From CAIWHR01 sp963713275 (GTDB taxonomy: Bacteria > Pseudomonadota > Gammaproteobacteria > Burkholderiales > Casimicrobiaceae): a stretch of DNA of 64,000 bases. The notes under the pieces were generated by a model. The model was not told the DNA's origin and did not search any database. It worked only from the letters and a program-made list of their open reading frames with translations. Shown here piece after piece: positions 29,270 to 37,523 of this stretch; within the stretch, counting starts at the first letter, position 1, and each line of letters begins with the position of its first letter. The position numbers and the translations under genes were made by a program. Where the stretch lies: NCBI GenBank assembly GCA_963713275.1, contig CAVQLG010000020.1:1-64000 (forward strand), written 5' to 3'.

Positions 29270-29722
29270 CTAGCGAACCGAGCGCCCGCGCATCAGTCGC
29301 TGCTGCTCGCGGTTCCACTCCCGCTCGCGGACCGTCGCCCGCTTGTCGTACTGCTTCTTGCCTTTCGCCAGCCCGATGGCGAGCTTGATCCGGCCCTTGG
29401 CGAAATGGAGGTCGAGCGGCACCAGCGTGTAGCCCGCGCGCTCGACCTGTCCGACCAGCCGGTTGATTTCGTTGCGATGCAACAGCAACTTGCGAGTGCG
29501 GACCGGGTCGGCGCGGATGTGCGTCGAGGCCGTCGACAATGGTGTAATGTGCGCGCCGATGAGCTGGATCTCGCCGCCCTTGACGATCACGTACGCCTCC
29601 TTGAGCTGCGCGCGCCCGGCGCGAATCGCCTTCACTTCCCAGCCGAGCAGCGACAGCCCCGCCTCGAGTCTCTCCTCGACGAAGTAGTCGTGATAGGCTT
29701 TCTTGTTGGCGACGATGCTCAT
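29270..29722 (-). CDS. smpB: SsrA-binding protein SmpB
   Basis: A 150-residue protein that delivers tmRNA to stalled ribosomes. The start at 29722 gives MSIVANKKAYHDYFVEER. Conserved blocks are GWEVKAIRAGRAQLKEAYV, DPVRTRKLLLHRNEI and LVPLDLHFAKGRIKLAIGLA. The basic C-terminal tail KKQYDKRATVREREWNREQQ is complete. It is divergent from ratA, with which it is commonly paired in proteobacteria. Confidence 0.96.
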   Translation of the reverse strand: MSIVANKKAYHDYFVEERLEAGLSLLGWEVKAIRAGRAQLKEAYVIVKGGEIQLIGAHITPLSTASTHIRADPVRTRKLLLHRNEINRLVGQVERAGYTLVPLDLHFAKGRIKLAIGLAKGKKQYDKRATVREREWNREQQRLMRGRSVR

Positions 29723-29950
29723 GGCGCGGGGCACGCCGTCCGCCCGGTTGGCGAACCAAGCGTCCAGGCATGGCATTGTAGTGCACTGCAAAGCTACCGA
29801 ACGGTCCGGACTGCCGCGCGTTCCGCTCCCCGGCGTGAGCGCCGGACGTTGCCCGGCCCGCCCCCTGCCGCCGCCGAGTGTCGCGCTGCGACGCTGCAGG
29901 ATGCTGGGTCTCCGGCACGCCCGCGCGCCCGGCAGCACGCCGGCAACCCC

Positions 29951-30391
29951 ATGCAGCGCGTGAGGAAATCCGTGCTCGTCCCGTTTGGCGCCGACGCGAT
30001 GTTCGCGTTGGTGGACGGCGTGGAGCAGTACCCCCGATTCCTGCCCTGGTGCGGCGGCGCCCAGGTGCTGGAACAGCACCCCGACGGCAAGACCGCGCGC
30101 ATCGACATCTTCTACCGCGGCGTGCGGGCGCACTTCACCACCGACAACGTCAACCGCGCCGGCGAGTCGATCATCATCACGCTCCGCGACGGCCCGTTCC
30201 GGCATCTGCACGGCGAGTGGCGCTTCATCGCGCTGGCCCCGAACGCGTCCAAGATAGAACTCGAACTCGCCTACGAGTTCGCGACGCACCTGCTCGAGCG
30301 CGCGGTCGGGCCGGTATTCAGCTACATTGCCGACACCTTCATCGACGCGTTCGTACGCCGCGCCGAGGCGCTACACGCAAGCAGCGCATGA
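29951..30391 (+). CDS. ratA: RatA/Coq10-like START-domain protein
   Basis: A 146-residue START-like protein (MQRVRKSVLVPFGADAMFAL, EQYPRFLPWCGGAQV, LRDGPFRHLHGEWRF). Members bind ubiquinone or, as RatA, have been described as a toxin acting on 50S subunits. Divergence from smpB and a following rnfH start are the usual context. Its stop overlaps the ATG at 30388 of the damaged rnfH gene. Confidence 0.85.
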   Translation: MQRVRKSVLVPFGADAMFALVDGVEQYPRFLPWCGGAQVLEQHPDGKTARIDIFYRGVRAHFTTDNVNRAGESIIITLRDGPFRHLHGEWRFIALAPNASKIELELAYEFATHLLERAVGPVFSYIADTFIDAFVRRAEALHASSA

Positions 30392-30606
30392 GGCCGCAGG
30401 GCCGCACCAAGAACGAATCCCGAAGCTTGCAGCGTGAGAGCGGTCCGATGAGCCCGCAGGGCCGCACCAAGGGCGAATGCCGGAGTGCGCAGCGCGCCGG
30501 CGGTCCCGCCAGCACCGCGACCGTCACCGTCGTCTTCGCCTCGCCACGCGCGCAGGAGGTCATCGCGGTGACGCTGGCGACGCCGGCGACGGTGGCCGAC
30601 GCCCTC
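30388..30606 (+). pseudogene. rnfH: rnfH (UPF0125), 3'-truncated, with duplicated 60-bp leader
   Basis: The reading frame starts with two tandem 60-base units (30388-30447, 30448-30507) that each encode a variant of MSPQGRTKGECRSAQRAG. A beta-grasp start typical of RnfH follows: TVTVVFASPRAQEVIAVTLA, then TPATVADAL. The remaining half of RnfH (about 50 residues) is missing; after 30606 the frame runs on without homology into the NlpC/P60 gene. A 300-residue fusion starting at 30388 is formally possible, but the second gene has its own signal peptide. Confidence 0.5.
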
Positions 30607-30654
30607 TATCGATTCGGATTTGCGCTGAACAGTACAAACGTGGACAATGCGCGC

Positions 30655-31290
30655 ATGCCGAACTTTCGCCGCGTCCTGCGTGGGGTTTTGTGTGCGCTCT
30701 TCATCTACGGGGCCATCGGTGCCGGCCACCCTGCGCGCGCACAGGACGCCCCGAGGGGATTGGTGGACACGGCCAGCGGCGCCTTCAAGGACGCTGCCAG
30801 TTCCGCCTGGCACACCGCTCAGGCGCTGTCCTCCCACGCGCTGGGCCTGCTCGGTGTGGAATACAAGCGCGGCGGCAACAGCCCCGAAACGGGGCTCGAT
30901 TGCAGCGGCCTCGTCCGCTACGTATTCCAGCAGGTCACCGGCCTCAACCTGCCGCGCACGGCCAAGGAGATGAGCCAGGTCGGGGCGGCGGTCCCGCTGG
31001 GCGACCTCAAGCCTGGCGACCTCGTGTTCTTCAACACCCAACGCTTCGCCTTCTCCCACGTCGGGATCTACCTCGGCGACAACCAGTTCATCCATGCGCC
31101 GCGCCGTGGCCGCGAGGTCCAGATCAGCGCGCTGGATCGACGCTATTGGCAGGCGCGATTCGACGGCGCCCGGCGGCTGGTCGGCGTGTTGCCCGAGATC
31201 GTCCCCTCGCTGGTCGGCGAAGCGCAGGCAGCGCCCGACCTCCGCGCGGCTGCGGAGCCCGCCGACACCGAGGTCCGTCCCCAGCCCTGA
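30655..31290 (+). CDS. NlpC/P60 family cell-wall hydrolase
   Basis: A 211-residue secreted cysteine peptidase of the D-glutamyl-meso-DAP endopeptidase type. A signal peptide is present (VLRGVLCALFIYGAIGAGHP, cleavage near ARA-QDA). Catalytic Cys lies in LDCSGLVRYVF, His in FSHVGIYLGDN, and the polar third residue is the His of FIHAPRRG. Domain order and size match Spr-like hydrolases. It follows the broken rnfH in the same frame; a weak promoter could lie in 30615-30650 (TTTGCG, 18 bp, GACAAT). Confidence 0.88.
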   Translation: MPNFRRVLRGVLCALFIYGAIGAGHPARAQDAPRGLVDTASGAFKDAASSAWHTAQALSSHALGLLGVEYKRGGNSPETGLDCSGLVRYVFQQVTGLNLPRTAKEMSQVGAAVPLGDLKPGDLVFFNTQRFAFSHVGIYLGDNQFIHAPRRGREVQISALDRRYWQARFDGARRLVGVLPEIVPSLVGEAQAAPDLRAAAEPADTEVRPQP

Positions 31291-31331
31291 AGGGGGCGTT
31301 CGGGTCGCACCGGCGCTCCCGCACCCTGCGT

Positions 31332-32006
31332 TCAGTCGCGCGCGCCCGCGCGCCGCAGCGCATCGATCGCCGCCTTGTCCTGGTTGCGCTTGGCGAAGTC
31401 GAGGGCGGACATCCCATGGTCGTTGCGGCGCGTCGGATCCGCGCGCTGCGCGAGCAATAGCTCGACCGTGCCGTAGCGTCCCTCGCGCACCGCCATCATC
31501 AGCGCCGTCGTGCCGTTCGGCGAAACGGCGTTGATGTCCGCCCCCTGCCCGAGCAGGTAGCGAACGATGGCGTCGTGGCCGCCCGCCGCGGCGTAGATGA
31601 GCGCGGTCCAGCTGCGCGGAGCATCAACGGCGGCACCCGCGGCGCGCAGCCGTCGCACGATCGGCTCCTGCCCGGTGTAGGCGGCGAGCGCGATCGCCGT
31701 GTCGCCGAAACGCGTCCGTCCGTTGACATCCGCCCCGGCGGCCAGCAGAACCTCCATCGTCACGAGATTGCCACCGCGCGCCGCCGCCGCCAGTGCGGTC
31801 TCGCCTTTCGCGTCCTGCGCGTCGGGCTTGACACCGCGGCTCAAGAGTTCGCGCACGCGCTCGACGCGATCGTTGGCAGCCGCGATCACGAGGTCGTCGG
31901 CCGGCGTTTGGGCGATCGCCGCGGTCGTCGCGAACACGACGAACGCCACCGGCAGGAAGCGCCAGCACCGGCGGGCAAGCTCAATGGGAAGAAGACGATT
32001 CGGCAT
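31332..32006 (-). CDS. secreted ankyrin-repeat protein
   Basis: A 224-residue protein with an N-terminal signal sequence (RRCWRFLPVAFVVFATTAAI, cleavage near AQT). About five ankyrin repeats follow, for example DAKGETALAAAARGGNLVTM, TALIYAAAGGHDAIVRYLLG and GTTALMMAVREGRYGTVELL. Such repeats mediate protein binding; the partner is unknown. The start overlaps the 3' end of tatD by 26 bases, so it is the last gene of the mltG-tmk-holB-pilZ-tatD run. Confidence 0.88.
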   Translation of the reverse strand: MPNRLLPIELARRCWRFLPVAFVVFATTAAIAQTPADDLVIAAANDRVERVRELLSRGVKPDAQDAKGETALAAAARGGNLVTMEVLLAAGADVNGRTRFGDTAIALAAYTGQEPIVRRLRAAGAAVDAPRSWTALIYAAAGGHDAIVRYLLGQGADINAVSPNGTTALMMAVREGRYGTVELLLAQRADPTRRNDHGMSALDFAKRNQDKAAIDALRRAGARD

Positions 32007-32784
32007 GGTTCACGGACTCCGGCGAGAGGTTGAACAGGCGGAAGAAGTTCTCGGTCGTCGCGGCGGCGACGGTCGCCACGGCAACGCCGCGCAGCGCAGC
32101 CACGCCCGCGGCGACGTCGGCGACCCACGCCGGCTGGTTGCGCCGTCCGCGATGCGGCACCGGCGCGAGGTAGGGCGCGTCGGTCTCGATCAGCAGGCGG
32201 TCGAGCGGAACGCGGCGGGCGACGTCGTGCAGCTCGCGCGCGTTCGGGAAGGTGACGATGCCGGACAGGGAGATGTGGAACCCGAGCTCCAGCGCGGCCG
32301 CGGCGACGTCCCAGGTCTCGGAGAAGCAGTGCATCACGCCACCCACCTCGGCCGCATTCTCGCTGCGCAGCATCGCCAGCGTGTCGGCCGTGGCGGAGCG
32401 CATGTGCACCACGAGCGGGCGCCGCGCTTCGCGTGCAGCGCGGATGTGGATGCGAAAGCGCTCTCGCTGCCATTCGAGATCGCCGCCGAGGCGGTAGTAG
32501 TCGAGCCCGGTCTCGCCGATCGCGACGACTTTCGGCATCCTTGCCCGCCCGACCAGGTCGTCGACCGTCGGCTCGGCAACGCCGGTCGCGTCGGGATGCA
32601 CGCCGACGGTCGCGTAGAGGTTCGCATGCGCGGTCGCCAGCGCGTGCACGGCGGGCCAGTCGGCCAGATTCACCCCGATGCAGAGCGCGTGCGTGACCTT
32701 CGCCGCGGCCATCGCTGCGAGCACCGCGCTCCGGTCGGTGGCGAAGTCCGGGAAATCGAGGTGGCAGTGGGAGTCGACGAACAT
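31981..32784 (-). CDS. TatD family metal-dependent hydrolase (YcfH type)
   Basis: A 267-residue TIM-barrel hydrolase, proposed 3'-5' nuclease or D-amino-acyl-tRNA deacylase. Metal ligands are visible: HCHLDFP (two His), AIGETGLDYYR (Glu), VVHMRSA (His), VMHCFSETW (His) and IETDAPYLAPVPHRGRRN (Asp). Position after holB and pilZ matches the conserved holB-pilZ-tatD arrangement of many betaproteobacteria. Confidence 0.93.
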   Translation of the reverse strand: MFVDSHCHLDFPDFATDRSAVLAAMAAAKVTHALCIGVNLADWPAVHALATAHANLYATVGVHPDATGVAEPTVDDLVGRARMPKVVAIGETGLDYYRLGGDLEWQRERFRIHIRAAREARRPLVVHMRSATADTLAMLRSENAAEVGGVMHCFSETWDVAAAALELGFHISLSGIVTFPNARELHDVARRVPLDRLLIETDAPYLAPVPHRGRRNQPAWVADVAAGVAALRGVAVATVAAATTENFFRLFNLSPESVNHAESSSSH

Positions 32785-32850
32785 GAGCGGATGCGCGGGC
32801 CGCGCGCGCTACAGGACGGGCGTCGGCGCGGCGCGAAGGCCGCGGCGCGA

Positions 32851-33246
32851 CTACAGCGTGTGCGTGGGCCGCGTCGACGCGAGCGTCTCGCCGAGGGCCT
32901 TCTCGATCACGGCGCGGGCCGCCGCGCCGGTTTCGTCCTGCGTGAACTGCACGCCGATACCCTGCGTCCGGTTGCCCTGCACGCCCTCCGGGGTGATCCA
33001 GACCACCTTACCCTGCACGGCGATGCGGTTCGGATCGTCCATCAGCGACAGCAGCATGAAGACTTCCTCGCCCAGCTGGTACTGCCGCGCGGTGGGGATG
33101 AAGATGCCGCCACCGCGCAGGAACGGCATGTACGCGGCGTAGAGCGCCGCCTTTTCGCGGATGTTGAGCGACAGCACCCCCGGCCTCGCGACGGTCGCCG
33201 CGATGGCCGCATTCGCGACCGAACCGCCAGGCTTGAAGTCCACCAT
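32851..33246 (-). CDS. pilZ: PilZ-domain protein (type IV pilus PilZ)
   Basis: A 131-residue protein with SLNIREKAALYAAYMPFLRG, GGIFIPTARQYQLGEEVFML and GKVVWITPEGVQGNRTQGIG. This pattern is that of PilZ itself, which binds the pilus ATPase PilB rather than cyclic-di-GMP, and the usual RxxxR motif for the nucleotide is not seen. The ATG at 33246 is three bases after the holB stop. Confidence 0.88.
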   Translation of the reverse strand: MVDFKPGGSVANAAIAATVARPGVLSLNIREKAALYAAYMPFLRGGGIFIPTARQYQLGEEVFMLLSLMDDPNRIAVQGKVVWITPEGVQGNRTQGIGVQFTQDETGAAARAVIEKALGETLASTRPTHTL

Positions 33247-33248
33247 CC

Positions 33249-34304
33249 TCAACTGAACAGGGCGACGTACTCGATGAGCAACGCCTCGGCGACGAGCCGC
33301 GGCTGCAGCGGATGCGCAAGCAATGCACGTTGGCGCTCCAGCCTGCGATGATAGCCAAACAACGCCGCCGGCGCCACCTGCGCCGCCAACGCCGCCGCAG
33401 GCGCGGCGAAATCGGGATGGCATCGCGCCTCGCCGCCACCGCCGACGCGTGCGAGGTCGGCCGTCCAGGAAAGCAGCCACGCGATGCAGTCCGCCAGCCG
33501 CTGCCCCCGCTCCTCCTTGCCACCGGCCTCGATGCGCGCGGCGAGGGCCGTCACCGCCAGCCGCTCCGGGTGCGCCATGGCGTCGAGCCACGCCCGGCGC
33601 TCGGCCAGCCAGGTGGGGTCGGCATGCTCGAGCGCAGCCAGCGGCGCGCCGCCGGCCAGCGCGAGCGCGAGCGCGATCCCGCCCTCGCCGACCCCCTGCG
33701 TCGCCAGCCAGGCCCTCGCCTCGTCCGCGCCCGGCCGCGGCGCCGCGAGCCTCCGGCAGCGCGAGACCACGGTGGGGGGCAGGCGGCCCGGCTGCTCGGT
33801 GACAAGCAGCAGGTAGGCGTCCGGCGGCGGCTCCTCCAGAGTCTTGAGGAGCGCGTTGGCCGCCGACGCGTTCATGCGCTCCGCCGGTGCGATGACCGCG
33901 ACCTTCGCGCGGCGCCGGTGGCTGGTGAGTTGCACGAAGTCGATCAGCGCGCGGATGCGATCGACAGCGATGGTGTCGACCGGCACGAGCGCCTGTCCCT
34001 CGTCGTCGAACACCAGGCGCTCGACGCGCAACAGGTCCGGGTGCGTGCCCGCCTCCGCATAGCGGCACCCGGGACAGCGGCCGCAAGCGAGCCCGTCGTC
34101 CCGGGGCTCCTCGCAGAGCAGGCCCTGCGCAAGGGCGAGCGCCAGCGCGTGCTTGCCGATGCCCCGCGCCCCGTGGATGAGCAGTGCGTGCGGGAACACC
34201 TCGCGCCGGGCGAGAAGCGCCTGGGCGGCGACCCGCTGCCAGGGCAGGAGCGGCTGCCACGGAAGGCGCGCCGGCGCCCCGCCATCGGAAGCCGCCGGCC
34301 CCAT
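33249..34304 (-). CDS. holB: DNA polymerase III subunit delta'
   Basis: A 351-residue clamp-loader subunit. Conserved parts are PHALLIHGARGIGKHALALA (P-loop-like), the zinc ligands in CGRCPGCRYAEAGTHPDLL together with an upstream Cys, and ANALLKTLEEPPPDAYLLLV. The ATG at 34304 was chosen because tmk ends at 34307, leaving a two-base gap; an ATG at 34334 would overlap tmk by 28 bases. The tmk-holB-pilZ-tatD order is standard. Confidence 0.92.
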   Translation of the reverse strand: MGPAASDGGAPARLPWQPLLPWQRVAAQALLARREVFPHALLIHGARGIGKHALALALAQGLLCEEPRDDGLACGRCPGCRYAEAGTHPDLLRVERLVFDDEGQALVPVDTIAVDRIRALIDFVQLTSHRRRAKVAVIAPAERMNASAANALLKTLEEPPPDAYLLLVTEQPGRLPPTVVSRCRRLAAPRPGADEARAWLATQGVGEGGIALALALAGGAPLAALEHADPTWLAERRAWLDAMAHPERLAVTALAARIEAGGKEERGQRLADCIAWLLSWTADLARVGGGGEARCHPDFAAPAAALAAQVAPAALFGYHRRLERQRALLAHPLQPRLVAEALLIEYVALFS

Positions 34305-34306
34305 GA

Positions 34307-34942
34307 TCAGGGCGCCTCCAATGCCGCAAGGCACGCGCCCACCTGCGCCCGCACGTCGTCGAGGCCGCGCGTGCCGTCCACGACCCGAAACCGCACGGGA
34401 TCGCGCAGCGCCCGGTCAAGGTACGCCGCGCGCACGCGCGCGAAGAACGCCCCGGCCTCGCGCTCGAACTTGTCCAGCGCCCGCCCCTCGACCTGCGAGC
34501 GCTGCAGGCGGGCGCGCGACACTTCGGGCGGGACATCGAACAGGAGCGTGAGATCCGGCTGGCAGTCGCCGTGAATCCACGCTTCGAGCGCGCGAAGACG
34601 CGCAAGATCCACGCCATGGCCGCCCCCCTGGTAGGCGAACGTCGCGTCGCTGAAGCGGTCGCAGACCACCCAGTCCCCCCGTGCCAGTGCCGGGCGGATC
34701 ACCTGCGCCAGATGCTCGCGGCGCGCGGCGAACATCAGCAGCGCTTCGCTGTCGTGGGTCATCGGCTGGTGCAGGAGGAGATCGCGCAGAGCCTCGCCGA
34801 GCGGCGTGCCGCCAGGTTCACGGGTCGCGATCGCGCGGTGCCCGGCCGCGGCGATGCGATCGCTCGCCCACCCGAGGTGCGTGCTCTTGCCGGCCCCGTC
34901 AATGCCTTCGAAGGTGATGAAGCGCCCGCGGCAGGAGGTCAT
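34307..34942 (-). CDS. tmk: thymidylate kinase
   Basis: A 211-residue kinase that phosphorylates dTMP to dTDP. The P-loop is GRFITFEGIDGAGKSTHL, the DR(Y/F) motif is VVCDRFSDATFAYQGGG, and the lid region contains QRSQVEGRALDKFE. Length and motifs are normal. It follows mltG by 110 bp and precedes holB by two bases. Confidence 0.96.
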   Translation of the reverse strand: MTSCRGRFITFEGIDGAGKSTHLGWASDRIAAAGHRAIATREPGGTPLGEALRDLLLHQPMTHDSEALLMFAARREHLAQVIRPALARGDWVVCDRFSDATFAYQGGGHGVDLARLRALEAWIHGDCQPDLTLLFDVPPEVSRARLQRSQVEGRALDKFEREAGAFFARVRAAYLDRALRDPVRFRVVDGTRGLDDVRAQVGACLAALEAP

Positions 34943-35052
34943 CGCAGCGGCGCGCTCCGGGGCGATGGCGCGGTTCGGCGGCAGGACCCTGCCCTGCCGC
35001 CCCTATCGCAGCGCAGGCGCACCGCGCGGCCCGCGAGCGTTGCGCGGCGCAT

Positions 35053-36048
35053 TCAGCGCCCGCCTTTCTGGAACTTCGCCACGGCCCGGTTGTGGTCGCC
35101 GAGGCTCGCCGAGAATTCCGAGCTGCCGTCGCCACGCGCGACGAAGTAGAGGTCGCTCGTGCGCGGCGGCTGTGTCGCGGCCGCGAGCGAGCGCAGGCCC
35201 GGCAGCGCGATCGGCGTCGGCGGCAGGCCGCCGCGGGTGTACGTGTTGTAGGGCGAGTCGGCTTCGAGGTCCCGCTTGCGCAGGTTGCCGTCGAAGCGCG
35301 CGCCCATGCCGTAGATCACCGCCGGGTCGGCCTGCAGCCGCATCCCGAGGCGCAGGCGGTTGACGAACACCGCCGCGATCAACGCGCGATCCGCGTCGCG
35401 GCCCGTCTCCTTCTCGACGATCGACGCCAGGATCAGCGCCTCGTAGGGATCCTTCAGCGGCAGGTCGGGAGCGCGCGCGCGCCACGCCGCGTCGAGGCGG
35501 TCGCGCATCAGCGCGTGCGCCCGGCGAAGCAGCGCGAGCTCTCCCGACCCCGCGACGAAGAAGTACGTGTCGGGAAAGAACCAGCCCTCCAGGCTTCCGC
35601 CGGGCAGGTCGAGCTTGCGCGCGAGCTCCGCATCGGTGAGCGGCTCCGCCGGCCGCATGATCCCCGGATGCGCAGCGAGCGCGGCGCGCAGCTGGGCGTA
35701 GGTCGAACCCTCGACCACCGTCAACGACGTCTGGGTCACGTCGCCCTGCGTGAGCTTGTCGAGCAGCCGAGGCAGCGTGATGCCTTGGGCGATCTCGTAG
35801 TTGCCGGCTTTGATCGAACGGTCCACGCCGCGCCAGCGCGCGAGCGCGACCAGGATCCGCGCATCCGGCACCACGGCGGCCGCTTCGAGGTCGCGGGCGA
35901 CGGCCGCGAGGCTTGCTCCCGGACGCACGTCGAACGACCACGTGGGTCCGGGCAGCGGCAACGGACGCGCGAGCCATCGGCTTCCTGCGCCGAACGCCAC
36001 CGCCAAGACGGCCAGCAGCAGCAGGAGCGAGAGGAGGACACGGCGCAT
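35053..36048 (-). CDS. mltG: endolytic murein transglycosylase MltG (YceG)
   Basis: A 331-residue inner-membrane enzyme that cuts nascent glycan strands. One N-terminal transmembrane segment (LLSLLLLLAVLAVAFGAG) precedes a LysM-like region and the YceG domain. The catalytic Glu is in LILASIVEKETGRDAD, and YNTYTRGGLPPTPIALPG is strongly conserved. It is the first gene of the minus-strand run down to the ankyrin gene and is divergent from gspG. Confidence 0.94.
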   Translation of the reverse strand: MRRVLLSLLLLLAVLAVAFGAGSRWLARPLPLPGPTWSFDVRPGASLAAVARDLEAAAVVPDARILVALARWRGVDRSIKAGNYEIAQGITLPRLLDKLTQGDVTQTSLTVVEGSTYAQLRAALAAHPGIMRPAEPLTDAELARKLDLPGGSLEGWFFPDTYFFVAGSGELALLRRAHALMRDRLDAAWRARAPDLPLKDPYEALILASIVEKETGRDADRALIAAVFVNRLRLGMRLQADPAVIYGMGARFDGNLRKRDLEADSPYNTYTRGGLPPTPIALPGLRSLAAATQPPRTSDLYFVARGDGSSEFSASLGDHNRAVAKFQKGGR

Positions 36049-36115
36049 GGTTCGGGGCGCGCGCAGTCTCGCTCCCGTGGCGGCGGGAACGCGCGGCGGC
36101 GCCGGATCAAGTGAT

Positions 36116-36121
36116 TATAAT
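36116..36121 (+). promoter_or_regulatory. -10 element of the gsp operon, possibly leaderless
   Basis: A perfect TATAAT lies only six bases before the gspG ATG at 36128, and no Shine-Dalgarno sequence is present. Transcription from it would start at or beside the ATG. No convincing -35 box is seen 17 bp upstream. Confidence 0.45.
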
Positions 36122-36127
36122 CGCCTC

Positions 36128-36574
36128 ATGCCCGCCCTCACGAGTCGCTGCCCACGTCGCGCGCAGGGCTTCACGCTGATCGAGATCATGGTAGTGATCG
36201 TGATCCTCGGCATCCTCGCGGCGCTGGTCGTCCCGCGGGTGCTCGAGCGTCCCGACGAGGCGCGGGTCGTGGCCGCAAAGAGCGACGTCGCGGCGATCAT
36301 GCAGGCGCTGAAGCTCTATCGGCTCGACAACCAGCGTTACCCGACGACCGAGCAGGGCCTCGCGGCGCTGGTCGCCCGGCCGGCGGCGGCGCCCGCGCCC
36401 CCCAACTGGAAGCCGAACGGCTATCTCGAGCGCCTGCCGAAGGACCCGTGGGGCCACCCCTATCAGTATCTCAACCCCGGCCTGCGGGGCGAGGTCGACG
36501 TGTACAGCCTCGGTGCCGACGGCCAGCAGGGCGGCGCCGGGATCGACGCCGAGATCGGGTCGTGGGACCTCTGA
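36128..36574 (+). CDS. gspG: type II secretion major pseudopilin GspG
   Basis: A 148-residue pseudopilin. The prepilin peptidase site and hydrophobic helix are RAQG-FTLIEIMVVIVILGI. The C-terminal domain has YRLDNQRYPTTEQGLAALV, PKDPWGHPYQYLNPG and VYSLGADGQQGG, the calcium-binding GspG pattern. It is the first gene of a compact gspGHIJKLMN cluster; gspC, D, E and F are not in the window. Confidence 0.96.
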   Translation: MPALTSRCPRRAQGFTLIEIMVVIVILGILAALVVPRVLERPDEARVVAAKSDVAAIMQALKLYRLDNQRYPTTEQGLAALVARPAAAPAPPNWKPNGYLERLPKDPWGHPYQYLNPGLRGEVDVYSLGADGQQGGAGIDAEIGSWDL

Positions 36575-37077
36575 CCGGGGCCGCCGCGGAAACGCCTCGC
36601 CTCGCGCGCGCCGGCTTCACGCTGGTCGAGATGCTCGTGGTGCTAATCGTCCTGGCCGTCGCCGCAGGCCTGCTCGTGGCTGCGCTCGACCGCGATCCGC
36701 GGCGTTCGGCCGCCGCGGAGGCGCGCCGGCTCGCCGCTGCGCTGGAGCACGCGGCGGCGCTTTCGCAGTGGACCGGGCAGACGCTGGGGGTCTCGGCATC
36801 GGGCGCGACGTACCGCTTCTGGCGTCGCGGCAGCGACGGGGAATGGACGGTCATCGCCGACGACGACGTCCTCGCGCCGCGCCGACTGCCCGAAGCGCTC
36901 ACGGTCGGCGTCGTAAGCTACGCCGGCGCCGCGGTCACCGCCGACGCGATCCTGCCGCTGCGCCCGAGCGGTCGCAACGAGCCCTATGTCCTGATGATCG
37001 CGGGCGAAAGCACCGCGACGCTGCTCGCCTCGGACGCGCTCAACCGGGTCGCCGTCACCCGGACCGATCCACGATGA
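36562..37077 (+). CDS. gspH: type II secretion minor pseudopilin GspH
   Basis: A 171-residue minor pseudopilin. The methylation motif is RAG-FTLVEMLVVLIVLAVA, followed by a single globular domain with the GspH pattern QWTGQTLGVSASGATYRFWR. The GTG at 36562 gives MGPLTGAAAETPRLARAG before the cleavage site and overlaps gspG by 13 bases. Its stop overlaps the gspI ATG as ATGA. Confidence 0.85.
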   Translation: MGPLTGAAAETPRLARAGFTLVEMLVVLIVLAVAAGLLVAALDRDPRRSAAAEARRLAAALEHAAALSQWTGQTLGVSASGATYRFWRRGSDGEWTVIADDDVLAPRRLPEALTVGVVSYAGAAVTADAILPLRPSGRNEPYVLMIAGESTATLLASDALNRVAVTRTDPR

Positions 37078-37523
37078 ACGCGAGCGGCGCCCGCCGCCCG
37101 ATTCCCCGACCCGGCCCGCGCGCGGGGGCCGCCGGACGCTGCGCCCGGCCGGCGGCGGGCCGCGGATTCACGTTGATCGAGATACTCGTCGCGCTGGCGG
37201 TCATCGCCGTCGCGCTCGCGGCGGGCATGCGGGCGCTTGCCCAGTCGACCGACAGCGCGACGCTGCTCAAGCAGCGCACCCTGGCGATGTGGGTCGCGCA
37301 GAATCGGCTCGCCGAGGCGCAGCTGGCTGCCGGTGGTCCCGCGCCGGGGGTCCGCGAAGGCGAGGCCGTCCAGGCCGGGACGCGCCTGCGCTGGCGCGAA
37401 GCCGTCACCGCGACGCCCAACCCGAGCTTCCGCAAAGTCGAGCTGATCGTCACCGACCCCGCCGTTCCCGACTACGCGCTGGCGCAGCTCGTCGGCTACG
37501 TGGGACTGCCCCCGGCGCCATGA
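37074..37523 (+). CDS. gspI: type II secretion minor pseudopilin GspI
   Basis: A 149-residue minor pseudopilin with an unusually long leader (about 30 residues rich in Arg, Pro and Gly) before the cleavage motif GRG-FTLIEILVALAVIAV. The C-terminal part carries KQRTLAMWVAQNRLAEAQL, typical of GspI. It is linked by ATGA overlaps to gspH and gspJ. GspI nucleates the pseudopilus tip with J and K. Confidence 0.88.
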   Translation: MNASGARRPIPRPGPRAGAAGRCARPAAGRGFTLIEILVALAVIAVALAAGMRALAQSTDSATLLKQRTLAMWVAQNRLAEAQLAAGGPAPGVREGEAVQAGTRLRWREAVTATPNPSFRKVELIVTDPAVPDYALAQLVGYVGLPPAP

